From contig JAUQQA010000012.1 of assembly GCA_030550095.1 (NCBI GenBank), forward strand, positions 1 to 61,407: a DNA stretch of 61,407 bases, given 5' to 3'. Source of the stretch: Chloroflexota bacterium (lineage in GTDB: Bacteria > Chloroflexota > Anaerolineae > J036 > Brachytrichaceae). The position numbers and the translations under genes are program-made. Below the pieces are notes generated by a model. That model made no database searches. It saw nothing but the letters and a program-made list of their open reading frames with translations, and was not told the DNA's origin. Shown here piece by piece: positions 7,820-16,367 of this stretch. Positions within the stretch are counted from its first letter, which is position 1; the number at the start of each line of letters is the position of its first letter.

Positions 7820-8807
7820 CATCTTGGTGGACGCGGTGATCGCGTTCGACCAAGATCAGCGCATCCTCTACTTCAACAAGGGCGCCGAGACGATTTTCGG
7901 CTACCGCGCCGAGGAGGTGTTGGGACAACCGCTAGACATTCTTGTGCCAGAGCGCTTTGTCGCCATCCACCGCGAGCACTTTCGGCGCTTTCTCGAATCC
8001 CCGATCAACTCGCGCTCCATGGGCGAGCGCCAACCCATCAGCGGCCGCCGCAAAGATGGCAGCGAGTTCCCCGCTGAAGCTGCGATCGCTAAGGTTCATC
8101 GCAACGGTGAGGTGGTGTGCGTTGTGATCCTGCGCGACATCAGCGAGCGCCGCCGAGCCGAAGAAGCACTGCGTCAACAAGCCGCGCGCAGCGCCGTGGA
8201 AGCCGAGCGCAACCGCATTGCGCGCGACTTGCACGACTCAGTGACGCAAGCGCTATTTTCCGTGAGCGTCATCGCTGATGTGCTGCCGCGCATCTGGGAG
8301 CGCAACCCTGCCGAGGGCAAACGGCGATTAGAGGAGCTGCGTCAGCTCAGCCGCGGCGCGCTAGCGGAGATGCGCACCTTGCTGCTCGAGCTGCGTCCTG
8401 CATCGCTGCTCGAAGCCGATCTCGCTGAGCTGTTGCGTCAGCTCGGCGCCACCGTGCGCAGCCGTGCCCCTGTGGACGTCACGGTGCACGTCGAGGGACC
8501 AACTCAAACCATCCCCAACGAGCTTAAGGTAGCGCTGTATCGCATCGCGCAAGAGGCGCTCAACAACGTCGCAAAGCACAGCAACGCCTCGCGCTGCACT
8601 GTGCATTTGAACGTCTCCCCACCCAACGGTGCGCAGCCCCGCGTTCAGCTCACCATCACCGATGATGGACGCGGCTTTGACCCCAGCGCCAACCGCGCGG
8701 CGCACCTCGGGCTGCGCATCATGCGTGAGCGCGCTGACGACATCGGCGCCCATCTCGAGATCCGCAGCCAGCTTGGCGCAGGTACAACGGTGCGCGTCAC
8801 CGTTTGA
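7776..8807 (+). CDS. PAS-domain sensor histidine kinase (NarL/DesK type)
   Basis: A 343-residue cytoplasmic kinase with no membrane segment. An N-terminal PAS domain (about residues 8-122; FNKGAETIFGYRAEEVLG is the typical PAS core) is followed by a short helix and a HisKA_3 dimerisation domain with the phospho-acceptor His153 in RIARDLHDSVTQ. The HATPase_c domain has the N-box EALNNVAKHS and the G-box DDGRGFD. HisKA_3 kinases normally pair with NarL-type regulators that carry an HTH, but here the overlapping partner is a bare receiver. The PAS domain suggests a cytoplasmic signal such as redox state, oxygen or light, which the sequence does not identify. Confidence 0.9.
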   Translation: MTLIALQLNLIELFDILVDAVIAFDQDQRILYFNKGAETIFGYRAEEVLGQPLDILVPERFVAIHREHFRRFLESPINSRSMGERQPISGRRKDGSEFPAEAAIAKVHRNGEVVCVVILRDISERRRAEEALRQQAARSAVEAERNRIARDLHDSVTQALFSVSVIADVLPRIWERNPAEGKRRLEELRQLSRGALAEMRTLLLELRPASLLEADLAELLRQLGATVRSRAPVDVTVHVEGPTQTIPNELKVALYRIAQEALNNVAKHSNASRCTVHLNVSPPNGAQPRVQLTITDDGRGFDPSANRAAHLGLRIMRERADDIGAHLEIRSQLGAGTTVRVTV

Positions 8808-8880
8808 GCAAGCAGCTTTGGCTTCTCAACTTGCACTTATTCTCCGTCACTGAGCGTACGATCCCTCGCTGGGGTGAGAT

Positions 8881-11800
8881 ATGTCCCACAAGACGAAATG
8901 GCTTGTTTTGCTTCTGCTCATCGCAAGCGCCGCCTCTTTCGCTTCCAACGCTCGTGGGCTTATCGATCCAGAGCAGCTTCAAAGCGAATCAGAACAGACC
9001 TCTGAGGCGCTGATCCATCAGCTCATCGTAAAGTACCGAACGCCTAAGGACACAATAGCGCAACCTTCCTCGCAACAAAATCAAGCGCGTGCGCTCGAAG
9101 CGCGCCTAGCGCGCTTGAACGAAATCGCTCCGATCCCCTTAACCCTTTCGCGCATCATGACGAATGGGGCACTTGTGGTGCGCTTATCCAAGGGCGTCTC
9201 GGCGGAAGAAGCGGAACAGATCGCAGCACAACTCAGCCTCTCGCCCGAGATCGAATACGCTGAACCCGACTACATCCTCCAACCCCACACTCTCACCCCG
9301 AATGACCCAGAGTATAGCGAGCAGTGGCATTACTTCGACACTTACGGCATCAACCTGCCACAAGCATGGGAGATCACCCGCGGCAACTCTAACGTTATCG
9401 TCGCTGTGATCGATTCAGGTCATCGCCCACATCCCGACCTACAAAGTCGCATCATTGGGGGCTACGACTTCGTCACAGACCCGAGCCGAGCTGGCGATGG
9501 CGATGGACGTGATTCAGACCCTACAGACCCTGGTGATTTCTGTGACGGCTCAAGAAGCTCATGGCACGGCACGCACGTCGCTGGCACGATCGGCGCGGTG
9601 ACCAACAACGGGTTGGGTGTTGCTGGCGTCACGTGGGATACGCGCTTGCTCTCCGTGAGAGCGCTAGGGCGGTGTGGTGGTGTCCTTTCAGACCTGATCG
9701 ACGCTATACGTTGGGCGGCTGGGCTTGAGGTTGCCGGCATCCCGAGAAACACCACGCCAGCGCGTGTTCTGAACCTCAGCTTGGGCGGCAGGTTCGCGTG
9801 CTCCTCATCCTTACAGGAAGCCATTCACGAGATCAACGCCGCAGGCGCCGTCATTGTCGTTTCGGCAGGCAACAGCAACGCTCCAGCAAGCACGGAAGCC
9901 CCTGCATCCTGCGAGGGCGTGATCACCGTTGGAGCAACCAACCGCTACGGCATGCGCAGCTTTTACAGCAACTACGGCCCCCTCATTGATGTGAGCGCCC
10001 CCGGGGGCGATCTCATGGACGGCGGTGTTCTCTCGACGGACAACGCTGGCGCAACCCTCCCTGGAGAGGATACTTACAAGCGCAAAATTGGAACCAGCAT
10101 GGCTGCTCCTCACGTCGCTGGGGTGGTGGCGCTCATGCTGGCACTCGATCCTTCACTCAACTACACCCGCACCGAAGCGCTCCTGAAGGCAACTGCAAAA
10201 CCTTTCGCCCCCAATCATTCATGCGTTGGGGACTTCACCTGCGGTGCCGGCATTGTGGACGCTCACGCTGCGCTCCGTGCCCTTCTCCCTCAACAGCAAC
10301 CCCCGGGCGCATTCCAAAAGGAAACTCCGGCGAATAACACCGACGAGCACCCCTTAGATGTAGTGCTCGCGTGGACAAGACCCAGTGGCTTCGTGAACCA
10401 TTTCCGTTACTGCCTGAGCACTTCGCCGTGCCAGCCCCAAACCTCAGTCGGGAGAGACACCTCGGTGGTCGTCCAGAATTTGAACCCAGGCACCACCTAC
10501 TTCTGGCAGGTGCGCGCTTGTGCTGATCCCAACTGCACGGTTTACACCGAGGCGGATAGCGGGCGCATCTATCAGTTCACCACGCAGCGCCCTGATGCCA
10601 CTGCGGTGCGCAAGCTGACACCAAAGAATGGCGCAACCCGAGTTGCATTGACAACCACACTTGTCTGGCAAGGCGAAGCACCTCGCTATCGCTACTGGGT
10701 GTGGGATGCTGAAGGAGTAGTTGTGCCTACTGCGACGACCCCGTTGACACAGGGCCAGATCGGCGGCTTGCAGCCTGGGCGCGTGTATTTCTGGCAGGTG
10801 CAGGCGTGCGAAGACACTGCGTGCCAGAGTGTGCAGGATGCCGACGGAGGCACGCCTTCCCGCTTCTCCACGGCTTTTACACCTGTTCCCTTCCTGAAAC
10901 GTGCTCCTGCAGCGCAAGCGATCTCGCGCCCCATCCAACTGAACCTACGCTGGTTTGCTGGCGGCGACTTGGTTGACCACTACCGATTCTGCTTGGGCGT
11001 CACCCCCACGCTTTGCACACCCTCGCTTCCCGTTTTTCCGCCTACTGCCACCGCGCAGATCGTGGATGGGCTGACGCAAGCGGAGACTTACGCTTGGCAG
11101 GTGCGTGCCTGCTCCGATCCTGCATGCACGGTTTACACCGACGCGAACAATGGTGCGCACAGCGCCTTCACAACGGCGCAACAGCCACGCGCTTTCGCTA
11201 AGCTCTTCCCGCTGAACGGGACCGTGATCTTCAATCGGTATGTGACGCTAACAGTGCAGCCCGCAGATGGCGCCATTGGCTATGCTTTCTGCTTCGACAC
11301 CCAACCCGGCTGCGTCCCACGCAGCATCGGCGCCACTCCGATCGTCACGCATGGCCCGCTCAGTGTAGGCACAACTTTCTACTGGCAGGCGCGCGCATGT
11401 GGCGACGTAGCATGCACCGTGTACAGGGAAGCTGAGGGCGGCTACTGGCAGTTCTCCATCGCCCCACCGCCTCAAGCGTTCAGCAAGATTGCGCCCGCCA
11501 ACGGCGCCAGCGAGCTTTCCTCGACGGTGACCCTTGAGTGGGAGGCAGTGCCAGGGGTCGATCACTACCGCTACTGTTATACCAACGAGCTTACCTGCAT
11601 CCCAGAGACCAGCGCTGGGGCTACAAACCGCGTCACCATCTCAGGCTTACAAGCTGGAGCTAACTACTTATGGCGCGTGCGCGCTTGCACTGATGCTGAG
11701 TGCACGATCTTTACGGAAGCAAACGCAGGGCGTCCGTGGACGTTCACAGTGCGCGCCCGCTCTGACAGCTTTTCCAAGCTATACCCCGCGGACCAAGCTA

Positions 11801-13398
11801 AGCTCCCCACTGGCACCGTGGTGCTCCGGTGGAGCGCCTTGGCAGGTGCAAACCACTATCGTTATTGCCTCACCACAAACTCAACGTCCTGCTCACCCAA
11901 TGTTTCGGTTGGAACAGCGACTCAAGCAACCTTCACAATCACGAACACAAATTTCCGACCCGTCTACTGGCAGGTGCGCGCTTGTCTTGATGCGAACTGC
12001 AATCGCTATGTAGATGCAGACAGTGGGCAAGCATGGAGTCTTCTGTTCACTCCCTTCCCCTTCCTGGTAAAAACTGATTTGAGTGACTCAAAAACCCCCT
12101 TGTCTGTAGGGTTCAGCTGGCTCAGAATGCTCACCTACCCTGTTGTGGACCACTACCGCCTGTGCTACAGCACTAACAGCGAGGGGTGTGTGCCAAACAT
12201 TGTGCTAACAGACGTGCTTGCTTTGAGGACTAATATCTTTGCTGCTCGAGTAGAAGGGCTGCTCCCAAACACAACGTATGTTTGGCAGATTCACGCTTGC
12301 CTGGACCACGAATGTGATACCTACTACGCCGCCGACCGCGGTAAGCCTTCAAGATTCACCACTGCCAGCCTGCCTCCTCCTTTTGGCAAAGCTACACCAC
12401 CCAATGGCTCATCCGTGCAGCAACCCGTGAGGCTTCAATGGACGCGCACAGGTGAAAACCCAGACGACTACGTTTACTACTACTGCTACAGTGAGGATGC
12501 GCGATGCACCCCGAACCGCTTTGCGGCTACACAGCTCTCCGTGTATGTTTACGGGTTGCGCCCGGGTGCGACCTACCGTTGGCTTGTGCGCGCGTGTGAT
12601 AGCATAGTGGGATGCAGCGCACAGCGAGAGGCGGATGAAGGACAAGCGTGGAGCTTCACCACGGAGCACTTGCCGACCACCTTCTCCAAGCGCGCACCTG
12701 TGAATGAAGCCGAAGATAGACTGCTCGAGGTGCGCTTAGAGTGGGAGGCAGTGCCCCAAGTGCATCACTACCGCCTGTGCTACAGCACAGAATCCACTTG
12801 CGAACCGCAGCAGAACGTCGGACCCTCAACCAGCGTCGTCTTGACAGGGTTGCAACCGAGCACAACTTACACCTGGCAGGTCCGCGCCTGCGCGGATGTC
12901 GAATGCACCACGTTCGTTGATGCCGACAACAGAACGCCTTGGCGCTTCCGCACAGGCTCTCTCGGCATTGATGGTTCAGCACCAGGAAGCATCGATGCGG
13001 AGTTGCTCACTAGCCACCCCGAAACTGGTCTCCACCCAAGACCGTTGATGGCTCATCTTGGTGAGCCGTTCACCCTCACCGTGCGTCTCGTGAACGCGCA
13101 TGCATTCACGGCGACAGTGCACGTGTCTCTGGCACTGCCTACGGGTATCGAAACCCTTACTGCCACAGGGCTGCATTCGCAGAACCAGCCGCCAGCGCTC
13201 TCGTGGAACAGCGTAGTGGTTCCGCCGAACACGACGAAAGACATTGACCTACGCGTGCGGGTGAACGCACAGCTGCAAGCTGAACAGAACGTTAGGCTCG
13301 AAGTGAGTGATGCCAACAGCACTGTGGTCTCAGCCCCAGAGATTGTGCTGCTTCAGCCAAGAACCTATTTGCCGCTCATTCTCCATCGGGGCCGTTAA
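8881..13398 (+). CDS. Secreted subtilisin-family protease with nine cysteine-bearing repeats
   Basis: A 1505-residue exported S8 protease. A signal peptide covers about residues 1-25 and an I9-like propeptide about 45-135. The catalytic triad is Asp178 (VAVIDSGH), His232 (HGTHVAGT) and Ser406 (GTSMAAPHVAG). Residues 474 to about 1361 hold nine repeats of about 97 residues, each a fibronectin-III-like strand pattern. The consensus contains HYRYC, a second Cys about 8-10 residues later, TTYxWQVRAC and a fourth Cys four or five residues on, so two disulphides per repeat are likely. A C-terminal beta domain on conserved-repeat/CARDB lines (about 1375-1490) ends in RTYLPLILHRGR. It would digest extracellular protein, with the repeats as adhesion or spacer modules. 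Confidence 0.9.
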   Translation: MSHKTKWLVLLLLIASAASFASNARGLIDPEQLQSESEQTSEALIHQLIVKYRTPKDTIAQPSSQQNQARALEARLARLNEIAPIPLTLSRIMTNGALVVRLSKGVSAEEAEQIAAQLSLSPEIEYAEPDYILQPHTLTPNDPEYSEQWHYFDTYGINLPQAWEITRGNSNVIVAVIDSGHRPHPDLQSRIIGGYDFVTDPSRAGDGDGRDSDPTDPGDFCDGSRSSWHGTHVAGTIGAVTNNGLGVAGVTWDTRLLSVRALGRCGGVLSDLIDAIRWAAGLEVAGIPRNTTPARVLNLSLGGRFACSSSLQEAIHEINAAGAVIVVSAGNSNAPASTEAPASCEGVITVGATNRYGMRSFYSNYGPLIDVSAPGGDLMDGGVLSTDNAGATLPGEDTYKRKIGTSMAAPHVAGVVALMLALDPSLNYTRTEALLKATAKPFAPNHSCVGDFTCGAGIVDAHAALRALLPQQQPPGAFQKETPANNTDEHPLDVVLAWTRPSGFVNHFRYCLSTSPCQPQTSVGRDTSVVVQNLNPGTTYFWQVRACADPNCTVYTEADSGRIYQFTTQRPDATAVRKLTPKNGATRVALTTTLVWQGEAPRYRYWVWDAEGVVVPTATTPLTQGQIGGLQPGRVYFWQVQACEDTACQSVQDADGGTPSRFSTAFTPVPFLKRAPAAQAISRPIQLNLRWFAGGDLVDHYRFCLGVTPTLCTPSLPVFPPTATAQIVDGLTQAETYAWQVRACSDPACTVYTDANNGAHSAFTTAQQPRAFAKLFPLNGTVIFNRYVTLTVQPADGAIGYAFCFDTQPGCVPRSIGATPIVTHGPLSVGTTFYWQARACGDVACTVYREAEGGYWQFSIAPPPQAFSKIAPANGASELSSTVTLEWEAVPGVDHYRYCYTNELTCIPETSAGATNRVTISGLQAGANYLWRVRACTDAECTIFTEANAGRPWTFTVRARSDSFSKLYPADQAKLPTGTVVLRWSALAGANHYRYCLTTNSTSCSPNVSVGTATQATFTITNTNFRPVYWQVRACLDANCNRYVDADSGQAWSLLFTPFPFLVKTDLSDSKTPLSVGFSWLRMLTYPVVDHYRLCYSTNSEGCVPNIVLTDVLALRTNIFAARVEGLLPNTTYVWQIHACLDHECDTYYAADRGKPSRFTTASLPPPFGKATPPNGSSVQQPVRLQWTRTGENPDDYVYYYCYSEDARCTPNRFAATQLSVYVYGLRPGATYRWLVRACDSIVGCSAQREADEGQAWSFTTEHLPTTFSKRAPVNEAEDRLLEVRLEWEAVPQVHHYRLCYSTESTCEPQQNVGPSTSVVLTGLQPSTTYTWQVRACADVECTTFVDADNRTPWRFRTGSLGIDGSAPGSIDAELLTSHPETGLHPRPLMAHLGEPFTLTVRLVNAHAFTATVHVSLALPTGIETLTATGLHSQNQPPALSWNSVVVPPNTTKDIDLRVRVNAQLQAEQNVRLEVSDANSTVVSAPEIVLLQPRTYLPLILHRGR
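10300..12963 (+). repeat. Nine tandem protein-coding repeats of about 97 codons
   Basis: These are the diverged repeats within the subtilisin gene. Repeats 2, 4 and 7 have lost or moved some of the four cysteines seen in repeats 1, 5 and 9. The DNA copies are clearly diverged from each other, so they arose by old duplication and not by recent slippage. Confidence 0.8.
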
Positions 13399-14051
13399 GG
13401 CAGCGGCGGCACATAGTCTGGGTTGCGCCACTCCAGCAGCGTGGACCAACCGTCGGTGGGCGGGTCGTGCAAGTAGTTTTGGAGCAAGCCGCGCAGCTCA
13501 AAACCGTTGCGCAACTGCGTGGTTAGCGTGCTGTCGAAGATGATGCCCGCGACCACGTGGCGAACGTAGTCCGCGGCGCTCATTAAGTGCTTGAAGTTCG
13601 CGTAGCCTGGGATCATGCCACCGATCACCTGCCCGCGTAGGTTGAGACGGCGACACAATGCCTTGCGCGCATCGTGCAGCATGCGCGCGATGCCGCGCCC
13701 ACGGTAGTCGGGATGCACGCACATATCAATGCCGTAGTAGTAGTTGCCGCGCGGATTGTGATTGGTAAGCCAGCCACCCGCGATGGCTTCGAGAAAGGTA
13801 TGGCCCTGAAAGTATTCCGGCGCAATGCGCTCGTAGTAGGTCAAGAACCCCGAAGTCGAGCCGACGACGCGCCCGCTTGCGCGTTCGAGAGCGACAAATT
13901 GCCCCTCTGGGAAAAGGCGGATATGGCTGAGAAAGTGCTCGGGCTTGAGCTGCTCCTCGTATGCCAGAGTTGGGTAACACAGCGGCTGCAGCGCCGCACA
14001 GGCCTCCACGTGCTCGGGCTGCATGTTTTGCACAACGAACGCTTCTGCCAT
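13395..14051 (-). CDS. GNAT-family N-acetyltransferase
   Basis: A 218-residue GCN5-related acetyltransferase. The acetyl-CoA-binding motif A is MCVHPDYRGRGIARMLHDAR, with the R-G-x-G-I/A pyrophosphate loop. Preceding strands carry GQFVALERASGRVVGS. Chain length and the GGMIPGYANFKHLMSAADYV region resemble the GNAT half of proteins that are elsewhere fused to a carbon-nitrogen hydrolase. Here no hydrolase follows. The ATG at 14051 is chosen because the domain begins at once. The same frame stays open far upstream, but that stretch is antisense to the methyltransferase gene. The substrate is unknown. It overlaps the subtilisin stop by 4 nt. Confidence 0.8.
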   Translation of the reverse strand: MAEAFVVQNMQPEHVEACAALQPLCYPTLAYEEQLKPEHFLSHIRLFPEGQFVALERASGRVVGSTSGFLTYYERIAPEYFQGHTFLEAIAGGWLTNHNPRGNYYYGIDMCVHPDYRGRGIARMLHDARKALCRRLNLRGQVIGGMIPGYANFKHLMSAADYVRHVVAGIIFDSTLTTQLRNGFELRGLLQNYLHDPPTDGWSTLLEWRNPDYVPPLP

Positions 14052-14116
14052 GGAGATAAGTCTATGTGAGGCAACGCAGAGGCAAAGCGCCATTTGTGCG
14101 CTAGCATTACGCTGCC

Positions 14117-14917
14117 TTGTCCGCGAATCATCCTTTTGCTCGACCTGCGGGCTATGACTTTCTCGCGCCGCAGCTCGCGGAGCTGCCGTTCTTCCGCGCG
14201 TTGCTGCGCGCGGTGGAGGCGCGTTTCTACCAGTCGCTCCCTGTCCTCCCACCCGTGCTCGATCTAGGCTGCGGCGATGGCAGCTTTGCCGCTCATGCCT
14301 TCGCGCAGCCGCTCGACGTTGGGCTGGACCCATGGCGCGCGCCTTTGCGCGAGGCTCATGCCCGAAAGGCGCATCGTCTACTGACCCTCGCCGACGGTGG
14401 GCACATGCCTTTCGCTGACGGCGCGTTTCAGACCATCGTGAGCAATTCGGTGTTGGAGCACATCCCACACCTCGACCGCGTGCTCGTGGAATGCGCGCGC
14501 GTGTTGCGCCCAGGCGGCTATTTGCTCTTTTGCGCACCCTCTGATCACTTCACCGACTGGTTGATCGGTGGTGCTTTGTTCGGGGAGCGCTACCGCCGTT
14601 GGTTCAATCGTATCGCACGGCATTATCACTGTGACGGCCCGCAGCGCTGGCGTGAGCGACTGGCAGCAGCTGGCTTGATCCTGGAGCGCTGGTGGTACTA
14701 CTTCTCGCCGCGCGCGCTGCGCGCGCTGGAGCTAGGGCATTACCTCGGCGTGCCCAACTTGATCAACCGCGCGCTCTTTAAGCGCTGGGTGCTGTTTCCC
14801 TCGCAGCGCAATCCGACGCTGCGTTTGGTCGAAGCCGTGCTGCGCCCGATCTACGAAGAACCGCTCCCCGAAGTCGGTGCTTACCTCTTCGGTGTGGCAC
14901 GCAAGCCAGAAGCCTGA
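14117..14917 (+). CDS. SAM-dependent methyltransferase (type 11)
   Basis: A 266-residue class I methyltransferase. Motif I is VLDLGCGDGSFAAHAF, the acidic loop follows as GLDPWRAPL, then MPFADGAFQTIVSNSVLEHIPH and RVLRPGGYLLFCAPS, the standard order of Methyltransf_11. A C-terminal part of about 100 residues, rich in aromatic residues (LERWWYYFSPRALRAL), may contact a lipid or membrane substrate. The start is a TTG at 14117. No alternative ATG keeps the full N-terminus. It is divergent from the GNAT gene by 65 nt and is followed by the M29-like gene. The substrate cannot be deduced. Confidence 0.8.
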   Translation: MSANHPFARPAGYDFLAPQLAELPFFRALLRAVEARFYQSLPVLPPVLDLGCGDGSFAAHAFAQPLDVGLDPWRAPLREAHARKAHRLLTLADGGHMPFADGAFQTIVSNSVLEHIPHLDRVLVECARVLRPGGYLLFCAPSDHFTDWLIGGALFGERYRRWFNRIARHYHCDGPQRWRERLAAAGLILERWWYYFSPRALRALELGHYLGVPNLINRALFKRWVLFPSQRNPTLRLVEAVLRPIYEEPLPEVGAYLFGVARKPEA

Positions 14918-14921
14918 GTTC

Positions 14922-14927
14922 TACAAT
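14922..14927 (+). promoter_or_regulatory. -10 box of the M29-like gene
   Basis: TACAAT ends 8 nt before the ATG at 14936, and no Shine-Dalgarno sequence is present, so a leaderless transcript is likely. Confidence 0.4.
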
Positions 14928-14935
14928 CCGACGTG

Positions 14936-15931
14936 ATGGCTTCCTCGGATTTCGCGCTTTGGCTCGCGTGGCGCATCGCGCAAGGGATTGACGCAGGGGT
15001 AGGCGAGTGGATCTTGGTGCGTGACCAGGCAGGGCACGATGTGCTCCTGCGCGAAGTTGCCACCGCCCTCGCCGAGGCTGGCGCTACACCGCTGATCGAG
15101 ATCGCCACGCCAGAGTGGCTGGCTCGTGTGCTCGCACATGCGCCACAAGAGGCCCTCATGCACTTCGACCAACATCGCCGCATCTGGCTAGAGCAGTGCC
15201 ACCGCATCGTTACGCTCGACGGCGGCCTGCTCGACGCCGTGCAAGCTGACGAACACCGCCAGGCACTGTGGCTCGAAGCACAAGTGCGCTTGATCGCCAT
15301 CGAGGAGTCGCGCCACGTGCCGCATCTTGTGGTCGCCGTGCCCACCCCCAGCAAAGCTGCGCAGCTCGGCATGACGCTCGAGGTGCTGACAAGCACGTTA
15401 CTTGACGCCCAGCGCGCGACGTTGTTCGACCTAGAGCGCCCCATGGATCGAGTGCTCCTTAAAGCCAGCGAGGCGCAGCGGTTGCAGGTGCGTTTTGCTG
15501 AGGACGACGCGCTGTATCTGATGCGCGCAACAACGCAATGGCAGCGCAACGACGGCTACATCGAAGCCGAAGACGTTGCGCAGCACAACACACTCGCAAC
15601 GCTGCCCGCAGGTGCGCTTTCCACCTCGTTGGCGCCGGAGACCGCGCATGGCGTGCTCACTGTGCCCAACGTGGGCAAGCTTCACTTCGCGGAGGGGCAC
15701 GTGGTGCAAGTGGAGTCAAGTGAGCTGCCCGCAGAGATGTTGCTCGGCGCGGCGCCCGTTGCGCTACGCCTCGGGCTGAATCCCGTGCTGCGCCAGCCTC
15801 TTGGTTGGTCCTGGGTGGATCAGCTAGTGCACGGCGCAGTGACGCTCGACTTCGGCGATCACCCGCTTGGCGAGATCACGTTGCACGGTGCGGCGTTGTG
15901 GCTGGAGGATTGGCAGGCATTCGGTGCGTGA
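14936..15931 (+). CDS. Divergent M29 aminopeptidase-like protein
   Basis: A 331-residue protein that resembles the aminopeptidase T/AmpS (M29) family. The N-terminal block (WLAWRIAQGIDAGVGEWILVR, then LLREVATALAEAGATPLIEI) follows the family's opening Rossmann-like unit. The later PAGALSTSLAPETAHGVLTV and LHFAEGHVVQVES blocks sit where active enzymes have a metal-binding PDGE-x-F-x-AP-E segment and a G-x-V strand. The glutamate of the PDGE motif is missing (PAGA), and several other ligand positions look unconserved, so catalytic activity is doubtful. It ends 4 nt before the JAMM protease gene and is probably co-transcribed with it. The family call is moderately secure, the function is not. 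Confidence 0.5.
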   Translation: MASSDFALWLAWRIAQGIDAGVGEWILVRDQAGHDVLLREVATALAEAGATPLIEIATPEWLARVLAHAPQEALMHFDQHRRIWLEQCHRIVTLDGGLLDAVQADEHRQALWLEAQVRLIAIEESRHVPHLVVAVPTPSKAAQLGMTLEVLTSTLLDAQRATLFDLERPMDRVLLKASEAQRLQVRFAEDDALYLMRATTQWQRNDGYIEAEDVAQHNTLATLPAGALSTSLAPETAHGVLTVPNVGKLHFAEGHVVQVESSELPAEMLLGAAPVALRLGLNPVLRQPLGWSWVDQLVHGAVTLDFGDHPLGEITLHGAALWLEDWQAFGA

Positions 15932-15935
15932 GCTG

Positions 15936-16355
15936 ATGCTACGGCGCGCGCAGTGGCGCGCTATCGTTCAACACCTTGAGTCAGCGTATCCTGAAGAGAG
16001 CTGCGGGCTGCTGCTCGGCACGATCCGCGATGCCGTTGGCGAAGTAAGCGCGGTGCATCCCACGCCCAACGCCTGGGAACCCGCCGCTGAACGCCGCACG
16101 CGCTTCCTCATCGCGCCCGAGGATTTCGTGCGCGCGGTGCGCTATGCCGAGCACAACGCTTGGGAGGTGATCGGGTTCTTCCACTCGCATCCCGATCACC
16201 CCCCATTGCTTTCGGACGTTGACCGCGCGCTTGCCTGGTCGGCGATGGCGATGCTCATCGTGAGCGTGCGCGCAGGGCGCGTTGCCGAGGCGCGCGCGTG
16301 GTGGTTGAGCGAAGACGGCGCGTTTGCCGAGATGCTCGTGCGCGTGCAGGATTAG
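15936..16355 (+). CDS. JAMM/MPN-fold metalloprotease (M67)
   Basis: A 139-residue JAB1/MPN zinc isopeptidase domain. The metal and catalytic residues are visible: Glu20 or Glu21 (YPEESCG), then the JAMM signature His83-x-His85-Pro...Ser93-x-x-Asp96 in FFHSHPDHPPLLSDVD. Bacterial members release ubiquitin-like sulfur carriers (ThiS/MoaD type) or trim their tails. None of those genes is nearby. Length is that of a minimal domain. The ATG at 15936 follows the M29-like stop by 4 nt, indicating translational coupling. The gene converges with the aldehyde dehydrogenase, 12 nt apart. Confidence 0.88.
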   Translation: MLRRAQWRAIVQHLESAYPEESCGLLLGTIRDAVGEVSAVHPTPNAWEPAAERRTRFLIAPEDFVRAVRYAEHNAWEVIGFFHSHPDHPPLLSDVDRALAWSAMAMLIVSVRAGRVAEARAWWLSEDGAFAEMLVRVQD

Positions 16356-16367
16356 CAAAGCGACGCG

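Noticed and set aside
10300-12963. Recent tandem duplication or assembly artefact
   Set aside because: The nine units are clearly diverged at both DNA and protein levels, so they are an old feature of the gene.
14052-14537. N-terminal extension of the GNAT gene
   Set aside because: It is Arg-rich antisense sequence of the methyltransferase gene. The domain begins at the ATG at 14051.
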